A DNA stretch of 64,000 nucleotides from Foetidibacter luteolus (GCF_009650435.1 NZ_VVIP01000012.1:64501-128500); one strand, 5' to 3'; shown: positions 50,260 to 60,155, numbered from the stretch's first letter. A program made the numbers and translations. Notes: a model not told the origin generated them from the sequence alone.

Positions 50260-53200
50260 ATGAAAACATTAGGAATAGCAAAGATGATAGGCCTGGCAGG
50301 CCTGGCTTTAAGCTTAACCGTTACAGAAATGCAGGCCCAAACATCCCCGGATGTTTTTAAAGGCATGGCCTGGCGTAACATTGGCCCCAACAGGGGTGGC
50401 CGTTCGCTGGCCGTTGCCGGCAGCGGCAAACGCAAGCTGGAATATTATTTTGGTGCGGTAGGTGGCGGCCTGTGGAAAACCATAGACGGCGGCCTTAGCT
50501 GGAAACCCGTTACCGATGGCCAGTTGGCCAGCTCTTCGGTTGGCGCTGTAGCGGTATCAGAAACCAACCCCGATATCGTGTACATAGGTATGGGAGAGTC
50601 AGAATTCCGCGGCAACATCATGCAGGGTGATGGTATCTACAAATCAACAGACGCCGGTAAAACCTGGACAAACATCGGCCTCAAAAATTCACAGATTATT
50701 TCCCGCATCCGCATACACCCCACCAACCCGGATATTGTGTACGTGTCAGTACTAGGCCATGCTTACGGCCCTAACGAAGAAAGGGGCGTATTTAAAACCA
50801 CTGATGGCGGTAAAACCTGGAAAAAAATACTGTACAAAGGCGATAAAGCCGGCGCTGCAGATTTGGTGATTGATGTAAATAATCCTGAAACTGTTTACAC
50901 TTCAATTTGGCAGGTAACACGCACCCCCTACAAAATGTGGGGCGGCGGCGGTGCCTGTGGTTTGTTTAAAACCACTGATGGCGGCGCCACCTGGACTGAG
51001 CTCACCGCAAAACCGGGCATGCCCGCCGGCCCTATTGGCAAAATAGGGGTGGCTGTTTCTCCGGCTGATTCAAAAAGGGTATGGGCACAGGTAGAAGCCA
51101 ATGAAGGGGGCCTTTTCCGTTCCGATGATGGCGGCGAAACCTGGAAGATGGTGAACAACGAAAGAAAACTTCGTCAGCGGGCCTTTTATTATACCCGCAT
51201 TTATGCCGATCCTAAAGATAAAAACGGCATCTGGGGCCTTAACGTGGGCTTTTACAAATCAACAGACGGCGGTGTAACTTTTGATAAAACCATACGTGTG
51301 CCGCACGGCGATAACCACGATTTGTGGATTGACCCTAACGACCCATTGCGCCTGGCAGAAGCCAACGATGGCGGCGGTACCGTTTCCATTAACGGCGGCA
51401 CTACCTGGACAGATGAGGATTTTCCCACAGCCCAGTTGTACCATATTTTTGTTACCAACGATTTTCCTTACCATGTAGCCGGTGCCCAGCAGGATAATAC
51501 CACCATTGCTGTACCAAGCGAAGGATGGAACCACATGAACACCCGCAGCAATTCTATTAAGCCTGGTATGGGTTACGCCTATGCTGTTGGCGGTGGCGAA
51601 AGCGGCTACATTACACAAGACCCGAAAAACCCCGACATTTTCTTCGCAGGCAGCCAGGGTGCCCTGTTAACCCGCATTAACCGTGCAACCGGCCAAACAA
51701 GGGACGTGCAGGTGTATCCGCGTTTCTTTAGCGGCGAAGAAGCCAAGGTGTTGCCTGAAAGATGGCAATGGACTTACCCGATTGTTTTCTCTCCTATCGA
51801 TCCCAATCGCCTGTATACATGCTCCCAACACGTGTGGATGACAACCAACGATGGCCAGAGCTGGGAAAAAATAAGCCCGGATTTAACCTATGCCGATACC
51901 GCTACTCTCGGCATCAGCGGCGGTGTTATTACAAGGGATATGAATGGCCCTGAAATTTATGCCACCGTTTTCGCTTTGGCGCCATCTTATCACGATGTAA
52001 ACACAATATGGGCTGGCTCTGATGATGGCATGGTACACATTACGCAGGACAACGGTAAAAGCTGGCAAAACATTACCCCGCCCGGTTTGCCTAAAGACAG
52101 CAGGGTAAGCATTATAGACGCATCCCGCCACAAAGCCGGAACAGCCTATGTTGCCGCCAAGCGCTACCAGATGAACGACAGGGAGCCTTATATTTTTAAA
52201 ACAGATGATTACGGCAAAACCTGGAAGAAGATCATAAACGGCATTTCAGCAGGAGATTATGTACACGCGGTAAGAGAAGATGTAGTTCGCCCCGGTTTGT
52301 TGTATGCAGGTACTGAGCACGGCGTTTGGGTTTCGTTTAATGATGGCGAAAACTGGCAGCCTTTGCAACTTAACCTGCCCAACACCCAGGTGTCTGACCT
52401 GCTGGTTACCGAGAAAGATATAGTAATAGGCACGCATGGCCGCTCAATTTATGTATTGGATGATGTAGCGCCTATTCGTGAATACAAACCTGAAATAGCC
52501 AATGGTATTCATTTGTTTAAACCTTACTATGCGGTTCGCCGTGTACAGAATGCGCTGATACAATACTTCCTTCCCAAAGATGCTGACAGCCTGAAAATTG
52601 AAATATTTGACGCGGCTGGCTCCCTGGTAAACACTTTCTACGGTGTTAAACCAAAGCCATCTAAAGAAGGCAAAGAAGAATCTGATGAAGAAAGCTTTTA
52701 TGGTCGTGGACAGCAACAACCTAAAATGGCGGCCGGCCTTAACAGGTTTGAATGGATGATGCAGTATCCTGCAGCCGCATCATTCAAAGGAATGATTATC
52801 TGGGGTGCAAGGGGCAATAACGGGCCATCTGCGCCTCCCGGCAAATACGAGGTAAGGCTAACCACAGGTGGCCAAACCTTATCTCAAACCTTTGAGGTAA
52901 GGCTTGACCCACGCCTGCAAGGAGTTACCGAAGCGGATGCACAGGCACAGTTTAAGCTGGCCATGCAGGTACGCGACAAAACTACAGAGGCTAATGAAGC
53001 GGTAATACACATACGCAGTATTAAGGAAAACATCAAAAAGGCCGGAGCCGAAACTGCTAATAAGAAAATACTGGCCGATTTAAGTGCCGTAGAAGAATCT
53101 CTGTACCAGGTTAAAAACCAGAGCAGCCAGGACCCCCTCAACTATCCAATTAAGATTAACAACCGCCTCGCCTCGTTACAGCGCAGTATAGAAACCGGTG

Positions 53201-53421
53201 ATGCCAAACCCACAGATGGGGCTTACAAAGTGTTTGGAGAATTGTCTGCTGAACTGGACGGCTACCTGGCTACTTTAAATAGCCTGTTGCAAAACAAGGC
53301 TGTTAAAAAGTTTGATACATATAAACCAGGCCAGAAAGAAGAGACCGCCTCTAACGGCAGCTCCGGTGAATATGATGATGTAGGTAACGAGGAAGAAATG
53401 GAAGAAGAGGAAAATTACTAA
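50260..53421 (+). CDS. Secreted Asp-box (BNR/VPS10-like) repeat protein, copy 1
   Basis: This 1053-residue protein has a signal peptide (to MQAQTSP). Residues 40-760 form an Asp-box propeller with many SxDxGxTW repeats (TDAGKTW, TDGGKTW, TDGGATW, SDDGGETW and others). Sortilin/VPS10-like and sialidase-like propellers share this repeat, and no sialidase active-site arginine triad was identified, so an enzymatic role is not shown. A C-terminal helical region (residues ~860-1000) ends in an acidic tail (GNEEEMEEEENY). The ATG at 50260 is chosen because the signal peptide starts there. It is followed, 534 bases on, by a close paralogue. Confidence 0.85.
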   Translation: MKTLGIAKMIGLAGLALSLTVTEMQAQTSPDVFKGMAWRNIGPNRGGRSLAVAGSGKRKLEYYFGAVGGGLWKTIDGGLSWKPVTDGQLASSSVGAVAVSETNPDIVYIGMGESEFRGNIMQGDGIYKSTDAGKTWTNIGLKNSQIISRIRIHPTNPDIVYVSVLGHAYGPNEERGVFKTTDGGKTWKKILYKGDKAGAADLVIDVNNPETVYTSIWQVTRTPYKMWGGGGACGLFKTTDGGATWTELTAKPGMPAGPIGKIGVAVSPADSKRVWAQVEANEGGLFRSDDGGETWKMVNNERKLRQRAFYYTRIYADPKDKNGIWGLNVGFYKSTDGGVTFDKTIRVPHGDNHDLWIDPNDPLRLAEANDGGGTVSINGGTTWTDEDFPTAQLYHIFVTNDFPYHVAGAQQDNTTIAVPSEGWNHMNTRSNSIKPGMGYAYAVGGGESGYITQDPKNPDIFFAGSQGALLTRINRATGQTRDVQVYPRFFSGEEAKVLPERWQWTYPIVFSPIDPNRLYTCSQHVWMTTNDGQSWEKISPDLTYADTATLGISGGVITRDMNGPEIYATVFALAPSYHDVNTIWAGSDDGMVHITQDNGKSWQNITPPGLPKDSRVSIIDASRHKAGTAYVAAKRYQMNDREPYIFKTDDYGKTWKKIINGISAGDYVHAVREDVVRPGLLYAGTEHGVWVSFNDGENWQPLQLNLPNTQVSDLLVTEKDIVIGTHGRSIYVLDDVAPIREYKPEIANGIHLFKPYYAVRRVQNALIQYFLPKDADSLKIEIFDAAGSLVNTFYGVKPKPSKEGKEESDEESFYGRGQQQPKMAAGLNRFEWMMQYPAAASFKGMIIWGARGNNGPSAPPGKYEVRLTTGGQTLSQTFEVRLDPRLQGVTEADAQAQFKLAMQVRDKTTEANEAVIHIRSIKENIKKAGAETANKKILADLSAVEESLYQVKNQSSQDPLNYPIKINNRLASLQRSIETGDAKPTDGAYKVFGELSAELDGYLATLNSLLQNKAVKKFDTYKPGQKEETASNGSSGEYDDVGNEEEMEEEENY

Positions 53422-53455
53422 AGTTGTCAGCCCTGGATGCCCGAAGTTGGCATCC

Positions 53456-53578
53456 CAATGTCATTAAGTTAAGCTCTGAATGTCAGGTTGAGCTTGTCGA
53501 AACCGGGTTATACAAGTTACTTTTTCATGAATCCGCCTTCGACAAGCTCAGGCTGACAACCTTAACTTAATGACATTG
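53456..53578. mobile_element. MITE-like element, second copy (inverted)
   Basis: The element is 123 bases with terminal repeats CAATGTCATTAAGTTAAG and CTTAACTTAATGACATTG, here a perfect 18-bp pair. It is the reverse complement of the element at 16717-16838 with few differences. No clean target duplication is visible (GGCATCC left, GGCATTC right). Confidence 0.78.
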
Positions 53579-53764
53579 GCAGGCATTCATTAAGCAGAAA
53601 GCATTTTATAAGCGTTTCCTATCGTTCGTGTCAAAAAGAGCAGTAAAACCGGCGGGCCGCAACACCAGTACCACGCTTTGCAGAGCGGCGGCCTGCCAGG
53701 GTTTTACTGGCAGTTGCAGATTTACTGATAGCCTGTTCGGTTACGGAAGAATACAAAGGATAGT

Positions 53765-53860
53765 TTAATACCCGCTTAAATGTCGCCATGAAAAACAGAA
53801 AGTACAAGTGAGTGACACAACGATGCTTAATTGAAATGCCGCAGTTTGTCACCAAAAATA
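53765..53860 (-). repeat. R3-family intergenic repeat, copy 7
   Basis: The minus strand reads GCATCGTTGTGTCACTCACTTGTAC, then TTTTTCATGGCGACATTTAAGCGGGTATTA. The latter half resembles copy 8 (59.2 kb) closely. It lies in the gap between the two Asp-box genes. Confidence 0.7.
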
Positions 53861-53955
53861 AAAAGCTTAAAAGCAATACCGCTGCATTCATAAACATACC
53901 CTGGCTGATAGTGCATTTGACAGGTTTTATTAACAGCTAAAAAAATTTAACAGCA

Positions 53956-56900
53956 ATGAAAAAAGCATTCAGCAAAATGCACAAAACCTTTACCATTATA
54001 GTGGTGGCGCTGGCTGTTGGTGTGCAATTGCATGCGCAGCAGTTGGATACCGCTTTGTATAAAACCATGAAATACCGAAACGTTGGCCCCAACCGTGGCG
54101 GCCGTTCGCTGGGTATTGCAGGGTCATCAAGCCGCAAAAATGAATACTACTTTGGCGCAACTGGCGGCGGCCTTTGGAAAACCACTGATGGCGGCCTTAC
54201 CTGGAAGCCCGTGACAGACGGGCAAATAAACTGCTCATCTGTTGGCGCGGTTGGCATATCAGAATCTAACCCGGATATTGTGTACATAGGCACCGGTGAA
54301 TCGGAATTCAGGGGTAACATTATGCAGGGCGACGGCATTTACAAATCAACCGATGCAGGCAAAACCTGGAAGAATGTAGGGCTGAAAAATTCGCAGACCA
54401 TTTCAAGGGTAAGGGTGCACCCCAAAAATCCTGACATTGTATATGTTTCCGTACTTGGCCACGCTTTTGGCGCTAATGAAGAAAGGGGTGTTTATAAAAC
54501 AGCCGATGGCGGCAAAAGCTGGAAGAAAGTATTGTACAAAGGAGATAAAGCCGGGGCTGCTGATTTGATTATTGACCCGGTGAACCCAGACATTGTATAC
54601 GCTTCTATTTGGGAAGTGTACCGTACGCCCTGGAAAATGTGGGGTGGCGGTGGCGCCTGCGGTTTATTTAAGTCAACAGACGGCGGCGAAACCTGGACAG
54701 AGTTGACCGCCAAACCCGGCATGCCGGCCGGCCCAATTGGTAAGATTGGTGTAACGGTATCGCCGGTAGATAACAAACGCGTATGGGCTATTGTGGAAGC
54801 CAATGAAGGCGGTGTTTTTCGCTCTGATGATGGCGGAGAAACCTGGAAACAAACCAACAGCGACAGAAAGCTGCGCCAGCGTGCTTTTTACTATACCCGC
54901 ATTTATGCCGACCCAAAGGATAAAGAAGGTGTATATGTGCTTAACGTGGGCTTCTTTAAGTCTGTTGATGGCGGTGTTAAGTTTGATAAAACCATACGCG
55001 TACCACATGGTGATAACCACGATTTGTGGATAGACCCCACTGACCCCATGCGCATGGCACAGGCCAACGATGGTGGCGGAACTATTTCGCTTAACGGCGG
55101 CCAAACCTGGACGGATGAAGACTTTCCCACAGCACAATTGTACCATATTACGGCTTCAAAAGATTTTCCTTACCACGTAGCCGGCGCCCAGCAGGATAAT
55201 ACTACTATTGCTGTGCCCAGCGAAGGCTGGCGCCACATGGTAAGCCGCACCAACAGCACCAAAGGCGGCATGGGTTACGCGTATGAAGTGGGTGGCGGCG
55301 AAAGCGGCTATATAGCCCAGGACCCTAAAAATCCTGACATCTTCTACGCAGGCAGTTACAGTAACACACTTACCCGCATTAACCGCATTACGGGCGAACG
55401 CAGGGAGGTGGAGCCTTACCCAAGATATTTCATGGGCGAAGCCGCCAAAACTTTACCGGAAAGAGTGCACTGGACTTTCCCTATCGTATTTTCTCCTGTT
55501 GATGGCAACCGCATGTACGTATGCTCCCAGCATGTTTGGTTTACACAAAATGGTGGCCAGACCTGGGAAAGGATTAGCCCGGATTTAACACTGGGCGATA
55601 CTGCTACCCTGGGCGAAAGCGGCGGTATTATTACCCGCGACATGAGCGGCCCTGAAATTTATGGTACCGTGTATGCGCTGGCGCCGTCTCAAAAAGAAGT
55701 GAATACCATTTGGGCCGGCTCTGATGACGGCTTGCTGCACATTACCCGCGACCATGGCAAAAGCTGGCAGAATATTACCCCGCCAGACATGCCAAAGCAC
55801 ACACGCATCAGCATTATTGAAGCTTCTCCCCATAAAGCCGGTACCGCCTATGTGGCAGCCAAACGTTACCAGATGAACGACCGTGCGCCATACATCTGGA
55901 AAACGGATGATTACGGTAAAACCTGGAAAAAAATAGTGAACGGCATTGCTGCAGGCGATTTTGTGCACGCTGTTCGTGAAGACATCACCAAACCCGGGCT
56001 GCTGTACGCAGGTACTGAACATGGTGTGCTGGTGTCTTTCAACGATGGCGAAAGCTGGTCGCCTTTGCAAATGAACCTGCCCAATGCACAAGTGCCTGAT
56101 ATGGCCGTTACAGAAAAAGACCTCGCGATTGCTACACATGGCCGTTCTATGTATATCCTGGATGATATAGCCCCTGTAAGGGAATATACGCCGGAGATAG
56201 CCAGCAAGGCCGTTCATTTTTATAAGCCGTACTATGCTGTGCGCAAAGTACAGAACGCGGTTTTCCAGTATTACCTGGCTAAAGACGTGGATAGTGTAAA
56301 AATTGAAATACTGGATGCCGCCGGCAAGCTGGTACAAACTTTTAAAGGCGAAAAACCTAAACCTAAAGCAGATTCCACCAAATCTGATGACGACGGTGGA
56401 GATGAAGAAAGCTTTTTTGGCGGCGCACCCAAGCCTCCTACCGTAAAAGCTGGTCTTAACAAGTTTGAATGGGACTTACGTTACCCCGGCGCCACTGGTT
56501 TTAAAGGCATGATTATGTGGGCTGCGCGTTCACAAATGGGGCCTGTTGCCACACCGGGCCAATACCAGGCAAGGTTAACTGTGGGTGGAGAAACCATTAC
56601 CCAGGCATTTGAAGTACGGTTAGACCCACGGCTTACCAGCGTAACCGAAGCCGACATACAGGAACAATTCAAGCTGGCCATGCAGGTGCGTGATGAAACC
56701 AGCAAAGCCAATGAGGCGGTAATAAAAATCAGGAATATTAAAGACAGTATGACAAAGGCCGGTGTTGCTGAAAAGAACAAGAAAATTATTGACCAGCTAA
56801 GCGTAATTGAACAGGCCATTTACCAGGTGAAGAACCAAAGTAACCAGGACCCGCTCAACTATCCCATCAGGTTGAATAACAAAATTGCCGCTTTGCAGCG

Positions 56901-57135
56901 CATTATTGAAAATGGCGAAAACAAGCCAACAGATGATGCTTACAAAGTGTTTAAAGAGTTGTCTGCCGAACTGGCCGGCCACCTGGCTGCCCTCGACAAG
57001 CTGTTGCAGGACAAAACAGTGAAGAAGTATTACAGCTTTAACCTGGCGCAATACAAAATGAACAATGCAGGCGAACGCATGGGCGATGTTGGCGGCATGG
57101 AAGAAGAACAAGAGGAGGAGGAAGAAAATTATTAG
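53956..57135 (+). CDS. Secreted Asp-box (BNR/VPS10-like) repeat protein, copy 2
   Basis: This 1059-residue paralogue of the previous gene is close along its whole length: NVGPNRGGRSLGIAG, GDGIYKSTDAGKTW, GGGGACGLFKSTDGG and RAFYYTRIYADPKD all align. The signal peptide ends near HAQQ. The Asp-box propeller again has about ten SxDxGxTW repeats and a similar C-terminal helical part ending in a longer acidic tail (EEEQEEEEENY). The tandem copies probably arose by local duplication. The acidic tail is not a T9SS sorting domain, so the export route beyond the inner membrane is unclear. Confidence 0.85.
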   Translation: MKKAFSKMHKTFTIIVVALAVGVQLHAQQLDTALYKTMKYRNVGPNRGGRSLGIAGSSSRKNEYYFGATGGGLWKTTDGGLTWKPVTDGQINCSSVGAVGISESNPDIVYIGTGESEFRGNIMQGDGIYKSTDAGKTWKNVGLKNSQTISRVRVHPKNPDIVYVSVLGHAFGANEERGVYKTADGGKSWKKVLYKGDKAGAADLIIDPVNPDIVYASIWEVYRTPWKMWGGGGACGLFKSTDGGETWTELTAKPGMPAGPIGKIGVTVSPVDNKRVWAIVEANEGGVFRSDDGGETWKQTNSDRKLRQRAFYYTRIYADPKDKEGVYVLNVGFFKSVDGGVKFDKTIRVPHGDNHDLWIDPTDPMRMAQANDGGGTISLNGGQTWTDEDFPTAQLYHITASKDFPYHVAGAQQDNTTIAVPSEGWRHMVSRTNSTKGGMGYAYEVGGGESGYIAQDPKNPDIFYAGSYSNTLTRINRITGERREVEPYPRYFMGEAAKTLPERVHWTFPIVFSPVDGNRMYVCSQHVWFTQNGGQTWERISPDLTLGDTATLGESGGIITRDMSGPEIYGTVYALAPSQKEVNTIWAGSDDGLLHITRDHGKSWQNITPPDMPKHTRISIIEASPHKAGTAYVAAKRYQMNDRAPYIWKTDDYGKTWKKIVNGIAAGDFVHAVREDITKPGLLYAGTEHGVLVSFNDGESWSPLQMNLPNAQVPDMAVTEKDLAIATHGRSMYILDDIAPVREYTPEIASKAVHFYKPYYAVRKVQNAVFQYYLAKDVDSVKIEILDAAGKLVQTFKGEKPKPKADSTKSDDDGGDEESFFGGAPKPPTVKAGLNKFEWDLRYPGATGFKGMIMWAARSQMGPVATPGQYQARLTVGGETITQAFEVRLDPRLTSVTEADIQEQFKLAMQVRDETSKANEAVIKIRNIKDSMTKAGVAEKNKKIIDQLSVIEQAIYQVKNQSNQDPLNYPIRLNNKIAALQRIIENGENKPTDDAYKVFKELSAELAGHLAALDKLLQDKTVKKYYSFNLAQYKMNNAGERMGDVGGMEEEQEEEEENY

Positions 57136-57151
57136 TTGATACAACCAATGC

Positions 57152-57182
57152 AGCCGGGCTGTTGCTGGTATGCAGCCCGGCT
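57152..57182. terminator. Hairpin after the second Asp-box gene
   Basis: AGCCGGGCTG and CAGCCCGGCT form a perfect 10-bp stem with an 11-base loop, 16 bases after the stop codon. Only a short T-rich stretch follows, so it is a likely but weak terminator. Confidence 0.6.
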
Positions 57183-57311
57183 TGTAAAATAGCTATTGAC
57201 ATATCATATACCCCCCGCCGGTGGGCCGGGCTACCAGCATACTGGCCTGCCGGTTTAAAAGTTCTTTTACACATAACGGCGTATTACCCGCGGCGGCAAT
57301 TTTTTCTTTTT

Positions 57312-58265
57312 ATGGTACATGTAAAAAGGATATTCCAGGCAACAGCTTTGGGTATCCTGAGTAATTTTTTTCTTTCCGCCGGGCTGGTGGTAAACAGTGT
57401 AATGGCGTTTAAAGGTAATAGCTGGGCCTGGACGGCCTCTTTGCGTTACCTGTTGCTGATACCATTTCTTGCAGGCATACTGGCTGCCCGCAGGCAACTA
57501 AAGAGTTTCCTATCAACTTTTATGCGCATGCCTGGTGTTTTTCTGTTGTGGGGCAGTATTGGCTATGGATTATTTTATGCGCTGCTGGTATATGCGGCGG
57601 AGCTTTCACCCGGCTGGCTGGCCGCGGCAGCTTTTGAAACAACCATTGTAGCAGGGCTGCTGCTTTCCCCTTTTATTTACAAAGACAGCAGGAAAGTTAT
57701 CCCGTATAAGGCGCTGTTATTATCGGTGTTCCTGGTTAGCAGTTTGCTTATCATGCAAATGGAAAGGCTAAAGGCAACAGAAAACCCCGCTACCATAATA
57801 GCCGGCATATTACCTGCGCTGGCCGCTGCTTTTTTATGGCCGCTCGGTAACCGCAAATTATTACTGGCCCTGGAGCAAAAGCAAATACGAATGAATGCCA
57901 TGCAGCGGGTGCTGGGTATGGCGCTTGGCAGCCTGCCGGTGTCGCTTCTTACCTCGTTATACGGGTATTTTTCCTCGGGGCTGCCGGGCCGGGTACAGGT
58001 TCTGTCATCCCTTTGCGCCGCCTTTTTCTCCGGCGTACTGGGCACAGGGCTTTTTTACAAAGCCATGCAAATGGTAAAGCATAACCCTATAGCCATGGCA
58101 ACCGTAGAAGCCACACAGGTAACTGCCATTGTATTTACCCTGCTGGGCGAAATGCTGTTTACAAAGGCTGCATGGCCAGGGCTTTACGGCAATATCGGGT
58201 TCGCTGTAATGGCTGCCGGCATTGCAATGTATATATCATTATCTGTTAGGTACGAGCGGGCATAA
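57312..58265 (+). CDS. DMT-superfamily multidrug-type exporter (EmrE-like EamA)
   Basis: This 317-residue inner-membrane protein has about ten hydrophobic helices in two EamA-like halves. It resembles the 'multidrug resistance efflux transporter' subfamily of DMT proteins: the first half starts ALGILSNFFLSAGLVVNSVMAF, and the second ends with GNIGFAVMAAGIAMYI. The ATG at 57312 gives a normal N-terminus; the open frame before it is intergenic. The substrate is unknown. A terminator follows at 58323. Confidence 0.85.
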   Translation: MVHVKRIFQATALGILSNFFLSAGLVVNSVMAFKGNSWAWTASLRYLLLIPFLAGILAARRQLKSFLSTFMRMPGVFLLWGSIGYGLFYALLVYAAELSPGWLAAAAFETTIVAGLLLSPFIYKDSRKVIPYKALLLSVFLVSSLLIMQMERLKATENPATIIAGILPALAAAFLWPLGNRKLLLALEQKQIRMNAMQRVLGMALGSLPVSLLTSLYGYFSSGLPGRVQVLSSLCAAFFSGVLGTGLFYKAMQMVKHNPIAMATVEATQVTAIVFTLLGEMLFTKAAWPGLYGNIGFAVMAAGIAMYISLSVRYERA

Positions 58266-58322
58266 ACCAGGGATACTTTATACCCACAGTAATAAAAAAG
58301 CTGTTAAGTTTTATTGATAACG

Positions 58323-58349
58323 GCAGGTTTCTACCTGCTGTATTTTTTA
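58323..58349 (+). terminator. Intrinsic terminator after the DMT exporter
   Basis: GCAGGT and ACCTGC form the stem (58323-58338) with a TTCT loop, followed by TGTATTTTTT. Confidence 0.8.
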
Positions 58350-58672
58350 AAATACAGGCGTACGGATTAATCGGTGAAACCGGCAGATTTATAGGGGCTT
58401 TAAAGCGTTCGTTCGGTGTTTTTTGCGGTTAAATGGGTAATTTGCCGTAACACCATAACCTTCATAAATCTTGCTGGTTTATCCCAAAACACGGTAAGAA
58501 CACCCTCTAATTACAAATACAATCTAAACCAGGTAAGTAATCCTTCCTGTAAAAATTTGCCCATTTACGTTGATGCTTGCTTTTAATATGATGGCGTTAA
58601 GCCGCATGTTAAGGCAGGTATTTTAAGTAAGCCTGGGGCTGCATTGTTAACATTTAAAACAGGCTAACCGCT
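58350..58672. other. Intergenic region upstream of the Lrp/AsnC regulator
   Basis: In these 323 bases I see no ORF, no R2 or R3 repeat and no clear palindrome. It should contain the promoter of the regulator gene. Confidence 0.4.
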
Positions 58673-59134
58673 ATGGAAGAACTGGATGACATAGACAAAA
58701 GTATTTTACGGCATTTGCAGCAGGATTCAAAGATTACCGCCAAAGAGCTGGCGTCAATACTGCAACTAACGGTTTCTCCGGTTTACGACCGCATCAAACG
58801 GCTGGAGAGAATAGGTTACATTAAAGAGTATGTGGCCGTATTGAACAGAAGCCTGTTAAGGCAGCCCATCACCACTTTTTGCCAGGTATCCATGCGGTAC
58901 CATAACGAAGAGTTTATAGAGAAATTCGAGCAGGAAATTCAGCAGTTAAAAGAAGTGCAGGAGTGTTACCACATAGCTGGCCAGATAGATTTCCTGTTAA
59001 AGATTAATGTAGGCAGCCTGAATGAATACCACGATTTTGTAAAGTACAAATTATCCAAGCTGGAAAATATCGGTACGTTGAACAGTACGTTTGTGCTCAA
59101 GGAAATAAAGCATACCCATGCATTTAATATTTAG
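58673..59134 (+). CDS. Lrp/AsnC-family transcriptional regulator
   Basis: This 153-residue regulator has an N-terminal helix-turn-helix (residues 20-45; ITAKELASILQLTVSPVYDRIKRLERIGYI) and a C-terminal ligand-binding RAM domain (QECYHIAGQIDFLLKINVGSLNEYHDF). It should form dimers or octamers that respond to an amino acid. The gene is not divergent from an amino-acid transport or biosynthesis gene, so its target is not suggested by position. The family call is firm. Confidence 0.92.
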   Translation: MEELDDIDKSILRHLQQDSKITAKELASILQLTVSPVYDRIKRLERIGYIKEYVAVLNRSLLRQPITTFCQVSMRYHNEEFIEKFEQEIQQLKEVQECYHIAGQIDFLLKINVGSLNEYHDFVKYKLSKLENIGTLNSTFVLKEIKHTHAFNI

Positions 59135-59180
59135 CTATAGGGTACGTTAAAGCAAGAATTTTTTTGGGACAAGCAGGGGT

Positions 59181-59255
59181 TTTTCATGGCATCGTCCCTT
59201 GTGTCACTCCCTTGTGCTATTGGTTTTCATGGCGGCATTTATGCGGGTATTAGTC
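59181..59255 (+). repeat. R3-family intergenic repeat, copy 8
   Basis: It reads CATGGCATCGTCCCTTGTGTCAC, then CTTGTGC and TTTTCATGGCGGCATTTATGCGGGTATTAG. The core is GTGTCACTC instead of GTTGCGTCGC, as in copies 3 and 7. Confidence 0.65.
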
Positions 59256-59281
59256 AACAAAGGCCTGCGGCCATGTATTGA

Positions 59282-59349
59282 TCACGCAAAGACAGCAAAG
59301 CCACCAGGGAACTTTTATCCTCCTTTGCGCCTCTGCGTTCTTTGCGTGA
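59282..59349. repeat. Inverted repeat TCACGCAAAGA / TCTTTGCGTGA
   Basis: The two 11-bp arms enclose 46 bases that contain further GCAAAG and CTTTGCG half-sites. Similar sequences are found scattered in many bacterial genomes. Confidence 0.7.
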
Positions 59350-59381
59350 GCAATTGTAAAACCTGCACAGCTATGCGGGTC

Positions 59382-60155
59382 TTATATACCCCTGCGCAAG
59401 CTTTCTGCGTAAGCATCTGGGAGTGGGCTTTGTTCAACGGCTATGGCTGCCTTTTCTACGTCATACTCAAAACGTATAAACTCAACTTCAATACTCTCCT
59501 TATCCAAAATGCTGCTGTTGTTGTTAATGTGCAGTAAAACATAACCGCCCCGTGGGTCGCCATCTTTCGGTTTGCCAACAGAGCCAATATTGATAGCATG
59601 CCTGTAGTAATTCCCGCCTTTTTCACCGGAGTTAAATATCCTGTGGTAAGGCTTATGCGTATGGCCAAAACACATGATATCTGCGCTGGCCTGCTCCATA
59701 ATCCGTATCATGCTGTGCTCATCCCGGTCTTCAAACAGGTATTCGTTGATTTTTCGAGGGCTGCCATGCACCAGCAGCAGGTTTAGCTTATCGTTGTTCA
59801 ATTGAAATTCTATGTTTATATGCGCAGGCAGTGTACGCAGATAATTTCTGTGTATTTCATTTACAATCTCATTGGTATAATCAATAGAAACCGCGCCGTT
59901 GGCTTTTTCCGTATCGGTTTTGTAGGCGCAGCCGCAATCATTGCTGGCCCTGCCAATGCCAAAGTCGTAGTTGCCTGCAATTGCAGGTATGCCCCTTTTA
60001 CGTATAGCATTAATAACCTCGTTAGGCCAGATGTTGTACCCAACCATGTCGCCCAGGCAATAAATTGCATCGGGTTGGCGGGCATCCACATCAGCAAAGA
60101 AGGCTTCCAGTGCCGGAAGGTTGGCATGAATGTCGGAGAATAAAGCAATTTTCAT
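59382..60155 (-). CDS. Metallophosphoesterase, YfcE/MJ0936-like
   Basis: This 257-residue calcineurin-like phosphoesterase has metal-ligand motifs SDIHAN (7-12), GDMVGYNIWPNE, GNYD, VHGSPRKINEYLF and GHTHKPY, a complete two-metal site. It likely acts on small phosphodiesters in the cytoplasm. The NDCGCAYKTDTEKANGA insert after GNYD carries two cysteines and is unusual. It stands upstream of the arsenic operon but faces the same direction with a 37-base gap to acr3, so it might be co-transcribed as its last gene. Confidence 0.9.
   Translation of the reverse strand: MKIALFSDIHANLPALEAFFADVDARQPDAIYCLGDMVGYNIWPNEVINAIRKRGIPAIAGNYDFGIGRASNDCGCAYKTDTEKANGAVSIDYTNEIVNEIHRNYLRTLPAHINIEFQLNNDKLNLLLVHGSPRKINEYLFEDRDEHSMIRIMEQASADIMCFGHTHKPYHRIFNSGEKGGNYYRHAINIGSVGKPKDGDPRGGYVLLHINNNSSILDKESIEVEFIRFEYDVEKAAIAVEQSPLPDAYAESLRRGI

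Noticed and set aside
53541..53897. 88-codon minus-strand frame after the first Asp-box gene (53631-53897)
   Set aside because: It is made of R3 copy 7 and intergenic DNA; repeats of this family translate by chance in other places too.
57183..57311. Extended N-terminus of the DMT exporter (50 codons upstream)
   Set aside because: The extension covers the hairpin and intergenic DNA, is not hydrophobic and precedes a good ATG at 57312.
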